NCBI RefSeq assembly: GCF_027579695.1
Contig: NC_083577.1
Span: forward strand, 33,920,698 to 33,984,697
Origin: Neoarius graeffei
Lineage: Eukaryota; Chordata; Actinopteri; Siluriformes; Ariidae
Reading direction: 5' to 3'
DNA: 64,000 nucleotides
Below are positions 39,805 through 49,756 of this stretch, one piece after another. The notes beneath the pieces are model-generated. The model made no database searches. It saw only the letters and a program-made list of their open reading frames with translations, and was not told the DNA's origin. Each line of letters starts with the position of its first letter. Positions within the stretch are counted from its first letter, which is position 1. The position numbers and the translations under genes were made by a program.

Positions 39805-39900
39805 TCAGTGTTTCTCAACCACTGGGCCGCGATGCACCATCTAGTGGGCTGCAAATTTTTTTTCAAGTTTGAAGCCAAATACTAAATAGTTCAGAATGTC
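39805..39900 (+). repeat. Fragment of repeat family with CTCAACCACTGGGCC motif
   Basis: The motif GTGTTTCTCAACCACTGGGC followed by GGGCTGCAAATTTTTTTT occurs here and at about 43036, 49108 and (minus strand) 50925. It is non-coding. Confidence 0.65.
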
Positions 39901-40025
39901 ATAGTGTCACAAATCCGGTAGCTGGTTTGACGTACACCTTTCAAGTGGAATAAATACATTTGTGGGTAAATTAAGAAGAACAAGTCTTTATTATTGCCAC
40001 GTCCCTCCTTTGCATTTAAACACCC

Positions 40026-40065
40026 CCCGTGCGCGCGCGTGCGCGCGCCCACACACACACACACA
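40026..40065. repeat. Alternating purine-pyrimidine (GC)n/(CA)n tract
   Basis: About 40 bp of CGTGCGCGCGCGTGCGCGCG type followed by CACACACA; potential Z-DNA by composition. Confidence 0.75.
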
Positions 40066-40284
40066 GCATGCATGCACAGTGGACAGAATAAATAAGTACG
40101 TTTGTGGGTAAATGATATGGAGCTGCTGAAAGAGAAGAGCAGGGAGGATTGAGAATCGAGCAACTGTGGTTTGTTTACACCAGATACTAAAACTTCTAGC
40201 ATCCTAGCAACCATCACATGGACACGTACAAAGCCCAGAAATTCTTCCTTACCCAGACAAAAACTATACAGGGTTTATGTTGTA

Positions 40285-40850
40285 GTGTCCTGATCCCCAG
40301 ATCTTTAACCCAGCCACATATAAAAAGTTGTACACCTCTATGCTCTTCCAGATTTTCATCTGTGTCACCGTGTAGAACGATGTCTGCAGCACCAGGTAGT
40401 TTGAGACATCGGGGAACTCAATGGATGGATAATTTTCCAGTTCATAATGAATGAATGAATAACTTTATTTAAACACGAAGTTGATCAGCAGAGCTGGTGG
40501 GGTCGTGCATGTACAGATACAGATAATTACAAATACAAAAGACTAAAAATAAACACAATCTTTAAAAAAAATTTAAATAGGTTGATTATCTGTTAATTAT
40601 CTTTATATTAAGTTCATTAATAGTATGCATAACTATTGTCTTTGTATTTAGTTCCAGCTACAATAGGATTAAAATGTATTCTACTAATGTCAAATTTAGC
40701 TAGCAAATTTTTCTTTCATAGGAAAAATTCTTTGTTAGCGTGTAAGGATCTAATCCCATTGAGGGGTTTCTATACCCACTTCTTTTGAGTGTACTTCTCC
40801 GTTTTAATAACTTGCTTGTTTGCTGTAAATAAACATGGCAATAAGTTTAT
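40285..40850 (-). pseudogene. YqaJ-recombinase-family-type exon, copy C, split by an insertion
   Basis: The minus strand gives two blocks of the exon family: around 40850-40715 (DPYTLTKNFSYE-like) and 40435-40285 (EFPDVSNYLVLQTSFYT, then KIWKSIEVYNF; a one-base frame shift then gives ICGWVKDLGIRTL). It aligns with copy A in order and spacing. Copy D (44085-44363) has the same blocks uninterrupted. An insertion at about 40446-40710 separates the blocks. Confidence 0.5.
40446..40710 (-). mobile_element. Short retroposon inserted in YqaJ-type copy C
   Basis: TTCATA borders both ends. The plus strand starts ATGAATGAATGAATAACTTT, i.e. a minus-strand 3' end with an AATAAAGTT signal and CATT repeats, which fits a 5'-truncated LINE or SINE. 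Confidence 0.5.
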
Positions 40851-41223
40851 GTGAGCTGTGTGAGACTCTACATTGTATTTGTTCATTAGTTTAGGTGTCA
40901 GTTCTATAAATAGAACACACTCTGCCTCTGGGGTTTCCAATTAACATTACTGTACTCTCATTTTGAGAAGTCAGATGTATCGGTAACTATGTGTCATGAA
41001 GATGCTGCGTTAATGTAGGGTTAATTGTCTCATCAGCACTATTTTTGTTTCACATGAAATGAAAATGAAATGAAACCTGAAGAAAAAAATACCGAGGACA
41101 TGACAGTGTCCTCAATGGTACGTAGATACAGGCATGCCCAAGAGTCTTGTACCTTGGGTGCAGCAGTGTTGTGATGGTCATAACACTTATTGATTCCAAA
41201 ATTGATAAACTATCTCTGAAAGG

Positions 41224-41605
41224 GGGCGGCACGGTGGTGTAGTGGTTAGCGCTGTCGCCTCACAGCAAGAAGGTCCTGGGTTCGAGCCCCAGGGCCGGCG
41301 AGGGCCCTTCTGTGCGGAGTTTGCATGTTCTCCCCGTGTCCACGTGGGTTTCCTCCGGGTGCTCCGGTTTCCCCCACAGTCCAAAGACATGCAGGTTAGG
41401 TTAACTGGTGACTCTAAATTGACCGTAGGTGTGAATGTGAGTGTGAATGGTTGTCTGTGTCTATGTGTCAGCCCTGTGATGACCTGGCAAATTATCCAGG
41501 GCGTACCTCGCCTTTTGCCTGTAGTTAGCTGGGATAGGCTCCAGCTTGCCTGCAACCCTGTAGAACAGGATAAAGCGGCTAGAGATAATGAGATGAGATG
41601 AGACA
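41224..41605 (+). mobile_element. tRNA-derived SINE
   Basis: Full-length, head GGCGGCACGGTGGTGTAGTG and tail GATGAGATGAGA. No clear target duplication. Confidence 0.85.
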
Positions 41606-41839
41606 AACCTTCCTGGTAGGAAGAACATATGAAGAATCAAGGAAGTGAAGCAGCTCTCTGAGTCACTCAGAGAGTCACTCTCTGAGTCACTCATCTTCCA
41701 CTAGTGTAAAAGGCTGACTGTCTTTGATCACTTGCTTTCTAGAAGCTTGGAGGAGAAAATTAAATGTTTGTGTCCATTATTTAATATGTATTTCCATGAT
41801 TATTATAAAGGTATCACAACATTATTAATAATTGGGTTA

Positions 41840-42000
41840 AGTTAGGTTGACAAGGGTTCATTGCAGCTTCTTCATCTGCAGCCTGTACATTTCCATGTAA
41901 GGCTCTATAATGCCTCAGCATTGAAGAGGTGCTCTCATTTTCATCTGACAACTCTTTCAAGCACTTTACCTTAAAAAAAATTAGACACACACAACCCCAA
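41840..42000 (-). pseudogene. hAT-type BED zinc-finger remnant
   Basis: The minus strand reads KELSDENESTSSMLRHYRAL, then HGNVQAADEE, the second half of a BED finger (x-x-S-M-L-R-H-Y-x-x-x-H) as found at hAT transposase N-termini. Its orientation and order fit the dimerisation domain at 39503-39742, suggesting one broken hAT gene of about 2.5 kb. The SINE at 42004 inserted directly at its upstream edge. Confidence 0.5.
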
Positions 42001-42003
42001 TTC

Positions 42004-42380
42004 GGGCGGCATGGTGGTGTAGTGGTTAGCGCTGTCGCCTCACAGCAAGAAGGTCCTGGGTTCGAGCCCCGGGGCCGGCGAGGGCCTTTCTGTGCGGAGT
42101 TTGCATGTTCTCCCCGTGTCCGCGTGGGTTTCCTCCGGGTGCTCCGGTTTCCCCCACAGTCCAAAGACATGCAGGTTAGGTTAACTGGTGACTCTAAATT
42201 GACCGTAGGTGTGAATGTGGGTGTGAATGGTTGTCTGTGTCTATGTGTCAGCCCTGTGATGACCTGGCGACTTGTCCAGGGTGTACCCCGCCTTTCGCCC
42301 GTAGTCAGCTGGGATAGGCTCCAGCTTGCCTGCGACCCTGTAGAAGGATAAAGCGGCTAGAGATAATGAGATGAGATGAG
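42004..42380 (+). mobile_element. tRNA-derived SINE inserted at a Tc1 end
   Basis: A 13-bp duplication ACAACCCCAATTC flanks it (41991-42003 and 42381-42393). The duplicated target is itself the tip of a Tc1-like element that continues to about 43035. Confidence 0.9.
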
Positions 42381-42382
42381 AC

Positions 42383-43035
42383 AACCCCAATTCCATAAAT
42401 TTGGGACAGTGTGTAAAACAAATTAAAAAGAAAGAAAGGATGATTTGCAAATCTTGGAAACCATATATTTCATTGAAAATGGTTCAAAGACAACATAAAA
42501 TGTTGAAACTGAGAAATTTTTATTGTTTTTTGAAAAATATATGCTCATTTTGAATTTGATGTCAGCAACACATTTAAACAAAGTTGGGACAGGGGCATGT
42601 TTACCACTGTGTTGCATCACCTCTACTTGTAACACTCTGAAAATGTTTGGGAACCCGAGGAGACCAATTGCTGTCATTCTGAAAGAGAAATGTTTTCCCA
42701 TTCTTGCCCGATATACAATTTCAGTTGTTGAACAGTTTGAGGTCTCCTTTGTCATATTTTATGCTTCATAATGCACCAAATGTTTTAAATGGGAGACAGG
42801 TCTGGACTGCAGGCAGGCCAGTTTAGTGCCTGGACTCTTTTACTATGGAGCCATGAAGTTTTAATATGTGTAGAAAGTGGTTTGGCATTGTCTTGCTGAA
42901 AGAAGGAAGACCTTCCCTGAAAACGATTTTGTCTGGATGGCAGCATATTGCTCTGAAACATCATTCAGGATACATCATTCAGGAATAATGATGCCTTCCT
43001 AGATGTATAAGCTACCCATGTCATGTGCACTAATG
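42383..43035 (-). mobile_element. Truncated Tc1-like element
   Basis: It starts CAACCCCAATTCCATAAATT, cognate with the inverted repeat at 57970, and shares inner sequence with that element (GGGACAGGGGCATGTTTACC against GGGACAAGGCCATGTTTACC). It stops abruptly near 43035, and only the minus-strand 3' part of a transposase-like region remains. Confidence 0.7.
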
Positions 43036-43530
43036 CAGTGTTTCTCAACCACTGGGCCATCTAACAGGCTACAATTTTTTTTTTCAAGTTGAAGCTAATT
43101 TTCACTCGGAGTAGGGTACAATTGCTGGATTGCATCCGACGTCACATCTGCCTCATTAAGCTACGGTCACACTACAACTCGCGATGCTTTGCAATGGGTT
43201 ATCGATGAAGACGAGGCATGTTGATGGTGATATACATGTGAGGTAAAAGTTGTGGTCACACAGTAGGTGAACACTTGACTGTCGCACTTTTGCGCGCTTG
43301 AGTCTGGCGCAGCTTGAGTGGCTGTGTACGCTCACAGAGCACGTTGTGCACACGCTTGGGACCCAGCCATTATAGGAAAGACCTGACGCTGATTTGAGCA
43401 CAATCAGCACAGATATGGAAGCTGTTTTCATGGAAGCTTTGCGAAGCATTATCATTATCACTGTCATGTTTGTTTCTAGCCGTGTTTTTAACACTGTATA
43501 AATACTCTGCTTTATGATTCTGCTTTTGTT
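43036..43530 (+). repeat. Repeat family with CTCAACCACTGGGCC motif, copy 2
   Basis: It aligns with 49108-49540 (same order of motifs: GGGTACAATTGCTGG, CACTTGACTGTC, GCTCACAGAGC, TTTGCGAAGCATTATCA) and resumes at about 44035-44075 after an insertion. Confidence 0.65.
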
Positions 43531-43534
43531 AAAA

Positions 43535-44030
43535 AATAAAAAAAATAAAAAACTTGTAAGATGGCTCTGGACACTTACAGTAATGCATTTATGTCTGAAG
43601 ACTACAGTCGACTTGCTAACTTTAGGACTGCAGTTGTCATGAACAGTTTTGTACTCAAGCTTCCATTAATGAACAGTTTATAACTTCAACAAAACAGACT
43701 TAATGTTAAAACTATAATGAATTTCCTGGTTACACAGTTATACTTTGTGACTATATAGGACACAGTTATAGAAGCAAGTTATTTATAATCACGCTATCTG
43801 TTATCACCCAGATGAAGATGGGTTCCATGTTGAGTCTGGTACCTCTCAAGGTTTCTTCCTCATTTTGTCTGAGGGAGTTTTTCCTTGACACCGTTGCCAC
43901 AGGCTTGCTCATTGGGGATAGATTAGGAATAAAATTAGCTCATGTTGGAAGTCTTTAATTCTCTGTAAAGATGCTTTGTGACAATGTCTGTTGTTAAAGG
44001 TGCTATAAAAATAAACTTGGCTTAAATATC
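43535..44030 (+). mobile_element. LINE-type 3' end inserted in the repeat
   Basis: The block ends CAGATGAAGATGGGTTCC..., GGTTTCTTCCTCATTTTGTC, GAGTTTTTCCTTGAC, GCTATAAAAATAAACTTGGC. This familiar fish retroposon 3' region is absent from the sister repeat at 49540, so it is a later insertion. Confidence 0.55.
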
Positions 44031-44084
44031 ACACCTGCAAACAAACACTCTTTCTGTACTTAGATTCGTCTATCTTGTAGTGTC

Positions 44085-44363
44085 CTGATCACCAGATTTT
44101 TAACCCAGCCACATATAAAAAGTTGTACATCTCCAGGCTCTTCCAGGTTTTCATCTGTGTGTCCATGTAGAACAATGTCTGCAGCACCAGGTAGTTTGAA
44201 ATGTCAGGGAATTATCCATCCAACGGATGGATAATTTTCCAACTCGTAGGAAAAATCCTTCTTTGTTAACATGTAAGGATCGATCCCTTTGGGTGGTTTC
44301 TATATCCACTTCTTTTGAGTGTACTTCTTGGTTTTAATAACTTGTTTGTTTGTTGTACACAAA
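44085..44363 (-). pseudogene. YqaJ-recombinase-family-type exon, copy D
   Basis: The minus strand gives KGIDPYMLTKKDFSYELENY, a short duplicated/shifted stretch, PDISNYLVLQT, KTWKSLEMYNF and a -1 shift to CGWVKDL-type residues, matching copies A to C. Frames are broken, so it is a pseudogene. Its right edge meets the SINE at 44377. Confidence 0.5.
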
Positions 44364-44376
44364 CACGGCAATACGT

Positions 44377-44747
44377 CTCATCTCATTATCTCTAGCCGCT
44401 TTATCCTTCTACAGGGTCGCAGGCAAGCTGGAGCCTATCCCAGCTGACTATGGGCGAAAGGCGGGGTTCACCCTGGACAAGTCGCCAGGTCATCACAGGG
44501 CTGACACATAGACACAGACAGCCATTCACACTCACATTCACACCTACGGTCAATTTAGAGTCACCAGTTAACCTAACCTGCATGTCTTTGGACTGTGGAG
44601 GAAACCGGAGCACCCGGAGGAAACCCACGCGGACACGGGGAGAACATGCAAACTCCGCACAGAAAGGCCCTCGCCGGCCCCGGGGCTCGAACCCAGGACC
44701 TTCTTGCTGTGAGGCGACAGCGCTAACCACTACACCACCGTGCCGCC
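44377..44747 (-). mobile_element. tRNA-derived SINE
   Basis: An exact 13-bp duplication CACGGCAATACGT flanks it (44364-44376 and 44748-44760). Complete head and tail. Confidence 0.92.
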
Positions 44748-44821
44748 CACGGCAATACGTTCTCATGTTAATCGACCAGACTCCACTTTTGGATCATTAA
44801 TCTCATCTCATCTTCTTCCGC

Positions 44822-47605
44822 TTATCCGGAGCCGGGTCGCGGAGGCAGCAGTCTGAGCATGGAAGCCCAAACTTCCCTCTCCCCAGACACTTCGGCCAGC
44901 TCCTCGGGAAGAACACTGAGGCATTCCCAGGCCAGCCGAGAGACATAGTCCCTCCAGCGTGTCCTGGGTCTTCCCCAGGGCCTCCTCCGAGCTCCTCCTG
45001 AGTGATTGTGCTTCTCACCCTATCTCTAAGGGAGCGCCCAGCCACCTTGCAAAGGAAACTCATTTCAGCCGCTTGTATCCGCGATCTTGTTCTTTCGGTC
45101 ATTACCCAAAGCTCATGACCATAGGTGAGAGTCGGAACGTAGATCGACGGGTAAATCAAGAGCTTCGCCTTTTGGCTCAACTCCTTCTTCGCCATGACGG
45201 ACTGGTAAAGTGACTGCATCACTGCGGAGGCTGCACCGATCCGCCTGTTGATCTCACGCTCTATCCTTCCCTCACTTGTGAACAAGATCCCGAGATACTT
45301 AAACTCCTCCACTTGAGGCAGGACTTCTCCACCAACCTGGAGAGGGCAAGCCACCCTTTTCCGGTCGAGAACCATGGCCTCGGACTTGGAGGTGCTGATT
45401 CTCATCCCAGGCACTTCACACTCGACTGCAAACCGCCCCAGTGCATGCTGAAGGTCCTGGTTTGAAGAAGCCAACAGGACAACATCATCAGCAAAAAGCA
45501 GAGATGAAATCCTGTGGTTCCCAAACAGGACTCCCTCCGGCCCCTGGCTGCGCCTAGAAATTCTGTCCATAAAAATTATGAACAGAACCGGTGACAAAGG
45601 GCAGCCCTGCCGGAGTCCAACATGCACTGGGAACAGGTCTGACTTACTGCCGGCAATGCAAACCAGACTCCTACTCCGTTCGTACAGGGACTGGACAGCC
45701 CTTAGCAAAGAGGCCCGAACCCCATACTCCCGAAGCACCCCCCACAGAATACCATGAGGGACACGGCTGAATGCCTTCTCCAGATCCACAAAGCACATGT
45801 GGGCTGGTTGGGCAAACTCCCATGAACCCTCGATCACCCTATGAAGGGTATAGAGCTGGTCCAGTGTTCCACGACCAGGACGAAAACTGCATTGTTCCTC
45901 CTGGATCTGAGGTTCAACTATCGGCTGAATTCTCCCCTCCAGTACCCTGGAGTAAACCTTCCTGGGGAGGCTGAGAAGTGTGATTCCCCTATAATTGGTG
46001 CACACTCTCCGGTCCCCTTTCTTGAAAAGAGGGACAACCACCCCGGTCTGCCACTCCAGAGGCACTGTCCCCAACTGCCACGCGATGTTGCAGAGGCGTG
46101 TCAGCCAAGACAGCCCCACAACATCCAGAGACTTGAGATACTCAGGGCGGATCTCATCCACCCCCGGTGCCTTGCCACTGAGGAGCTTGCAAAACACCTC
46201 AGTGACTTCAGCTTGGGTAATGGACGAGTCCACCTCTGAGTCATCAGCCTCCGCTTCCTCAATGGAAGACGTGATGGTGGGATTGAGGAGATCCTCGAAG
46301 TATTCCTTCCACCACCCGACAATATCCCCAGTCAAGGTCAACAGCTCCCCACCTGCACTGTAAACAGTGTTGACAGAGTACTGCTTCCCCCTCCTGAGGC
46401 ACCGGACGGTTTGCCAAAATTTCTTTGAGGCCGACCGATAGTCCTCCTCCATGGCCTCACCGAACTCCTCCCAGTTCTGAGTTTTTGCCTCCGCATCTGC
46501 CCGAGCTGCAGCACGCCTGGCCTGCCAATACCCGTCAGCTGCCTCAGGAGTCCCGGAGGCCAACATGGCCCGATAGGACTCCTTCTTCAGCTTGACGGCA
46601 TCCCTTACTTCCGGTGTCCACCACCGGGTTCGGGGATTGCCACCATGAAAGGCACCGGAGACCTTGCGGCCACAGCTCCAAACAGCCGCATCAACAATGG
46701 AGGCAGAGAACATGGTCCACTCAGCCTCAATGTCCCCTGCCTCCCTCGGAAGCTGGGAGAAGCTTTCCTGGAGGTGGGAGTTAAAGACCTCCCTGACAGA
46801 GTTCTCGGCCAGACGTTCCCAGCAGACCCTCACCATATGTTTGGGCCTGCCAGGTCTGTCCGGCTTCCTCCTCTGCCAGCGGATCCAACTCACCACCAGG
46901 TGGTGATCAGTTGACAGCTCAGCCCCTCTCTTCACCCGAGTGTTCAAGACATAGGGCCGGAGATCAGATGAAACGACAACAAAGTCAATCATCGACCTCC
47001 GACCTAAGGTGTCCTGGTACCACATGCACTTATGGACACCCCTATGCTCGAACATGGTGTTCATTATGGACAAACCGTGACTAGCACAGAAGTCCAATAA
47101 CAAAAAAACCACGCAGGTTCAGATCGGGGAGGCCGTTCCTCCCAATCATGCCCCTCCAGGTGTCACTGTCATCGCCCACGTGAGCGTTGAAGTCCCCCAG
47201 TAGAACAATGGAGTCCCCAGTCTGAGCACCTCTCAGTACCTCTCCTAGGGACTCCAAGAAGGCCAAATACTCTATACTGCTATTCGGCCCGTAGGCACAA
47301 ACAACAGCAAGAGCCCTCTCCCTGACCCAAAGGTGCAGAGAGGCGACCCTCTCGTTCACTGGGGTAAACTCCAACACATGGCAGCTGAGCTGTGGAGCTA
47401 TAAGCAAGCCCACACCAGTCTGCTGCTGCTCACTGTGGGCGACTCCAGAGAAGTGGAGAGTCCAGCCCCTCTCGAGGAGCTGAGTTCCGGAGCCCAAGCT
47501 GTGTGTGGAGGTGAGCCCAACTATCTCTAGCCGGTACCTCTCAACCTCCCGCACAAGCTCAGGCTCTTTCCTCCCCAGCAAAGTGACATTCCATGTCCCA
47601 ACAGC
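44822..47605 (-). pseudogene. RTE-type ORF2: APE endonuclease and reverse transcriptase
   Basis: Endonuclease part about 47605-47100 (GTWNVTLLGRKEPELVREVE, then GDSIVLLGDFNAHVG). A one- or two-base slip in a poly-A/T run near 47100 separates it from the RT part (47112-45000). RT blocks seen: GKAPGVDEIRPEYLK, NYRGITLLS, FRPGRGTLDQLY, CFVDLEKAFSRVPH, GLRQGCPLSPVLFIIF and the catalytic FADDVVLLA near 45500, then EFKYLGILFTSEGRI. The C-terminal WRDYVSRLAWECL region has slipped to another frame near 45000 after an apparent small deletion; its stop is at 44824-44822. Confidence 0.82.
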
Positions 47606-47607
47606 TA

Positions 47608-47991
47608 GCTGCTGTGTTTGGGGATCAGGTCATCGAGGCCTCTGCCTTTGACTACCGCCCAATCCACACTGCACCGGCCCTCTACTACTACCTCTGTGGG
47701 TGGTGAACCCACAGGAGGTCGGACCCACGTCACCGCTTCGGGCTGAGCCCGGCCGGGCCCCGTGGGCAAAGACCCGGCCACCAGGCGCTTGCATACGAGC
47801 CCCAACCCGGGCCTGGCTCCAGGGTGGGGCCCCAGCTGCACCATACCGGGTGACATCACAGTCTTTGTTTTATTCATTTCCATAAGGGGTTTGGTGAACT
47901 GCTCTTGGTCTGGCCTGTCACCCAGTACCTGTTTGCCTTGGGAGACCCTAACAGGGGCATAATGCCCCGACAACATAGCTCCTAGGATCAT
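47608..47991 (-). CDS. Short ORF in the 5' region of the RTE-type LINE
   Basis: A 128-codon open frame rich in Pro, Gly and Arg, upstream of the endonuclease ORF in a different frame. Similar leaders occur in fish RTE elements, but I recognise no domain. It may be translated or just lack stops. Confidence 0.35.
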
Positions 47992-48061
47992 TCAAGCACA
48001 CAAACCCCTCCACCACAATAAGGTGGCAGTTCTAGGAGGGGGGGGATCATTAATCCCTTTT

Positions 48062-48812
48062 GCTAATTTTCTTAGCTACTCCTTGTGTTGCTAGAAATGT
48101 TGAAGTGATTGAATAAGCAGTATTTTGTTAAGTGGTGAACTATGAAATATAATTCACTGTTACAGCTAAACTGTTTTTCCTCCCATTTCTGTTTCTGGTT
48201 GAGTGTACGTCATGCGCATTCTAGCTGCCGCTTCTCACCGGAGCTTTTTTTATTTTATTTTCTCTCCTTTTTTATTTTTACTTTTTTTTCTTTTTTCTGT
48301 GTGTTTGTGTAGTTTGATGTTTATTTGAGTGTTTTGTCCGCCGGTGGTAGTGTAGCTCCGGACCCAGTTTTGGGCGTCGGTTCCCTCCAGGCCTTGGTTC
48401 GCTGTGGGTGATGTCTGTGCTCCCAGCTATGGACTGCAGTGAGCTCGTTGCTCATTTTAACATCGTGGTTTCCAGTGCCCTGTGCTTTAATGCTTGGCGT
48501 GATGTTCCGAGCGATGTTGCTCGGTGGCATCTCAGCGGCTGTGTAGGCAGTTTGGGACACTCCAGCACTCTGCATGGCGGTGCTTCTGTGTTTGCTTTGT
48601 GGATCCATGGCATGGTGTTCGAGCGATGTTGCTGGCGGCGTCACGGTGGCTGTGCTGGAGATGTGGGACTTGTTTTCGTGTGCCTTTTGGTGGGACTGTG
48701 GCTGCTACACTACTGGAATGACATCCTGACCCCTATTTGGTGGACTTTTTTTTTCTGTCTATAATTGTAAAGCGACCTTGGGTTTTGAGAAAGGCGCTAT
48801 ATAAATTGAACC

Positions 48813-48848
<36 letters not shown>

Positions 48849-49652
48849 AAGCAGTTATTTTGCTTACTCAGTTGATGAAACGCGTATTGTTCTTACAGAA
48901 ATTACATTTTGCTTTCACAGAGAAAATAAGATTTGAATGATTGTATTAATGTTAAAAATGTTTTATTGCTTGTCTTGATATTGGTGACACTAACCAGTTT
49001 AATCCTGATTTTGTGTGACATTTGTACGGTGTTTATATGCATAGCATAATTTGTTAGAGCAAGATAATTCTAGCATCATTTGGGAATTTGAAAGATGAAC
49101 TAGAGTGGTGTTTCTCAACCACTGGGCTCTGGCCCATTAGTGGGCTGCGAAGCACCCTCTAGTGGGCTGCAATATTTTTTTTTCCCAAGTTGAAGCCAAT
49201 TTTTATACTCATAGTAGGGTACAATTGCTGGGTTGCAGTCAACATCACATAAAAGTTGTGGTCAGACAGCACGTGAACACTTGACTGTCACGCCTTTGCG
49301 TACTTGAGTCTGGCACAGCTCAAATGGCCGTGCACGCTCACAGAGCGTGTTGTGCATGCGCTTGGGTCCCAGTTGTTATGGGAAATACCCAATACTGATT
49401 TGAGCGCAGTCAGCACGTGCAGATATGGACGCTATTTTCACGGAGGCTTTGCGAAGTATCATCACCACATTTGTTTCTAGCTCTGTTTATCACGCTGTTT
49501 AAACAGTCTGCTTTAGGATTTTGCTTTCTGTTTTGCTTTTGTTTTTGTAAATATCATGCCTGCTAATAAACACTCTTCCTGCACTTAGATCCGTCTACTG
49601 TAGTCTATCTTGTACTATATTATACTGCAGCTCAACTACACCTTCTTGTGTT
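48062..49652 (+). repeat. Left arm of a large inverted repeat
   Basis: Excluding an insertion at 48171-48847, this arm (about 0.9 kb) is nearly the reverse complement of 49757-51287 (for example GTAGTCTATCTTGTAC at 49601 against GTACAAGATAGACTAC at 50413). It contains a copy of the CTCAACCACTGGGC repeat. No coding capacity was seen. Confidence 0.85.
48171..48847 (+). mobile_element. Retroposon with (ATT)n tail, inserted in the left arm
   Basis: Absent from the right arm, where TTACAGCTAAAAGCAG is uninterrupted in complement (51178-51190). The 3' end is GCGCTATATAAATTGAAC followed by (ATT)n. The 5' part has T-rich and GC-rich blocks. It resembles the 3' ends of fish CR1/L2-mobilised SINEs. 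Confidence 0.7.
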
Positions 49653-49756
49653 GTGGTATGGTTATTGCACTCAAATTCAGCTCCTCCCAAACTTAGAGTC
49701 AGGTGTACTTACCCAGGAGTGGGTTACAGATGTCTGTGATCTTCAGACCCTTAGGC

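Larger units (their letters stand above)
44803..48043 (-). mobile_element. Full-length RTE-type LINE (Rex3/Expander-like)
   Basis: A 12-bp duplication GGATCATTAATC flanks it (44791-44802 and 48044-48055). On the minus strand it runs from a G-rich 5' region (48043) through a short ORF, an endonuclease and a reverse transcriptase to a 3' end GGATAAGCGGAAGAAGATGA plus GATGA repeats. The length (3.24 kb), APE endonuclease, FADD reverse transcriptase and GATG-type tail fit the RTE clade. Damage is limited: one frameshift near 47100 and a frame change near 45000. Confidence 0.85.

Noticed and set aside
45771-46914. Plus-strand frames within the RTE-type LINE
   Set aside because: Shadows of the reverse transcriptase ORF on the minus strand.
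48408-48764. 118-codon plus-strand frame
   Set aside because: It lies within an ATT-tailed retroposon absent from the sister arm. The composition is low-complexity and no domain is visible.
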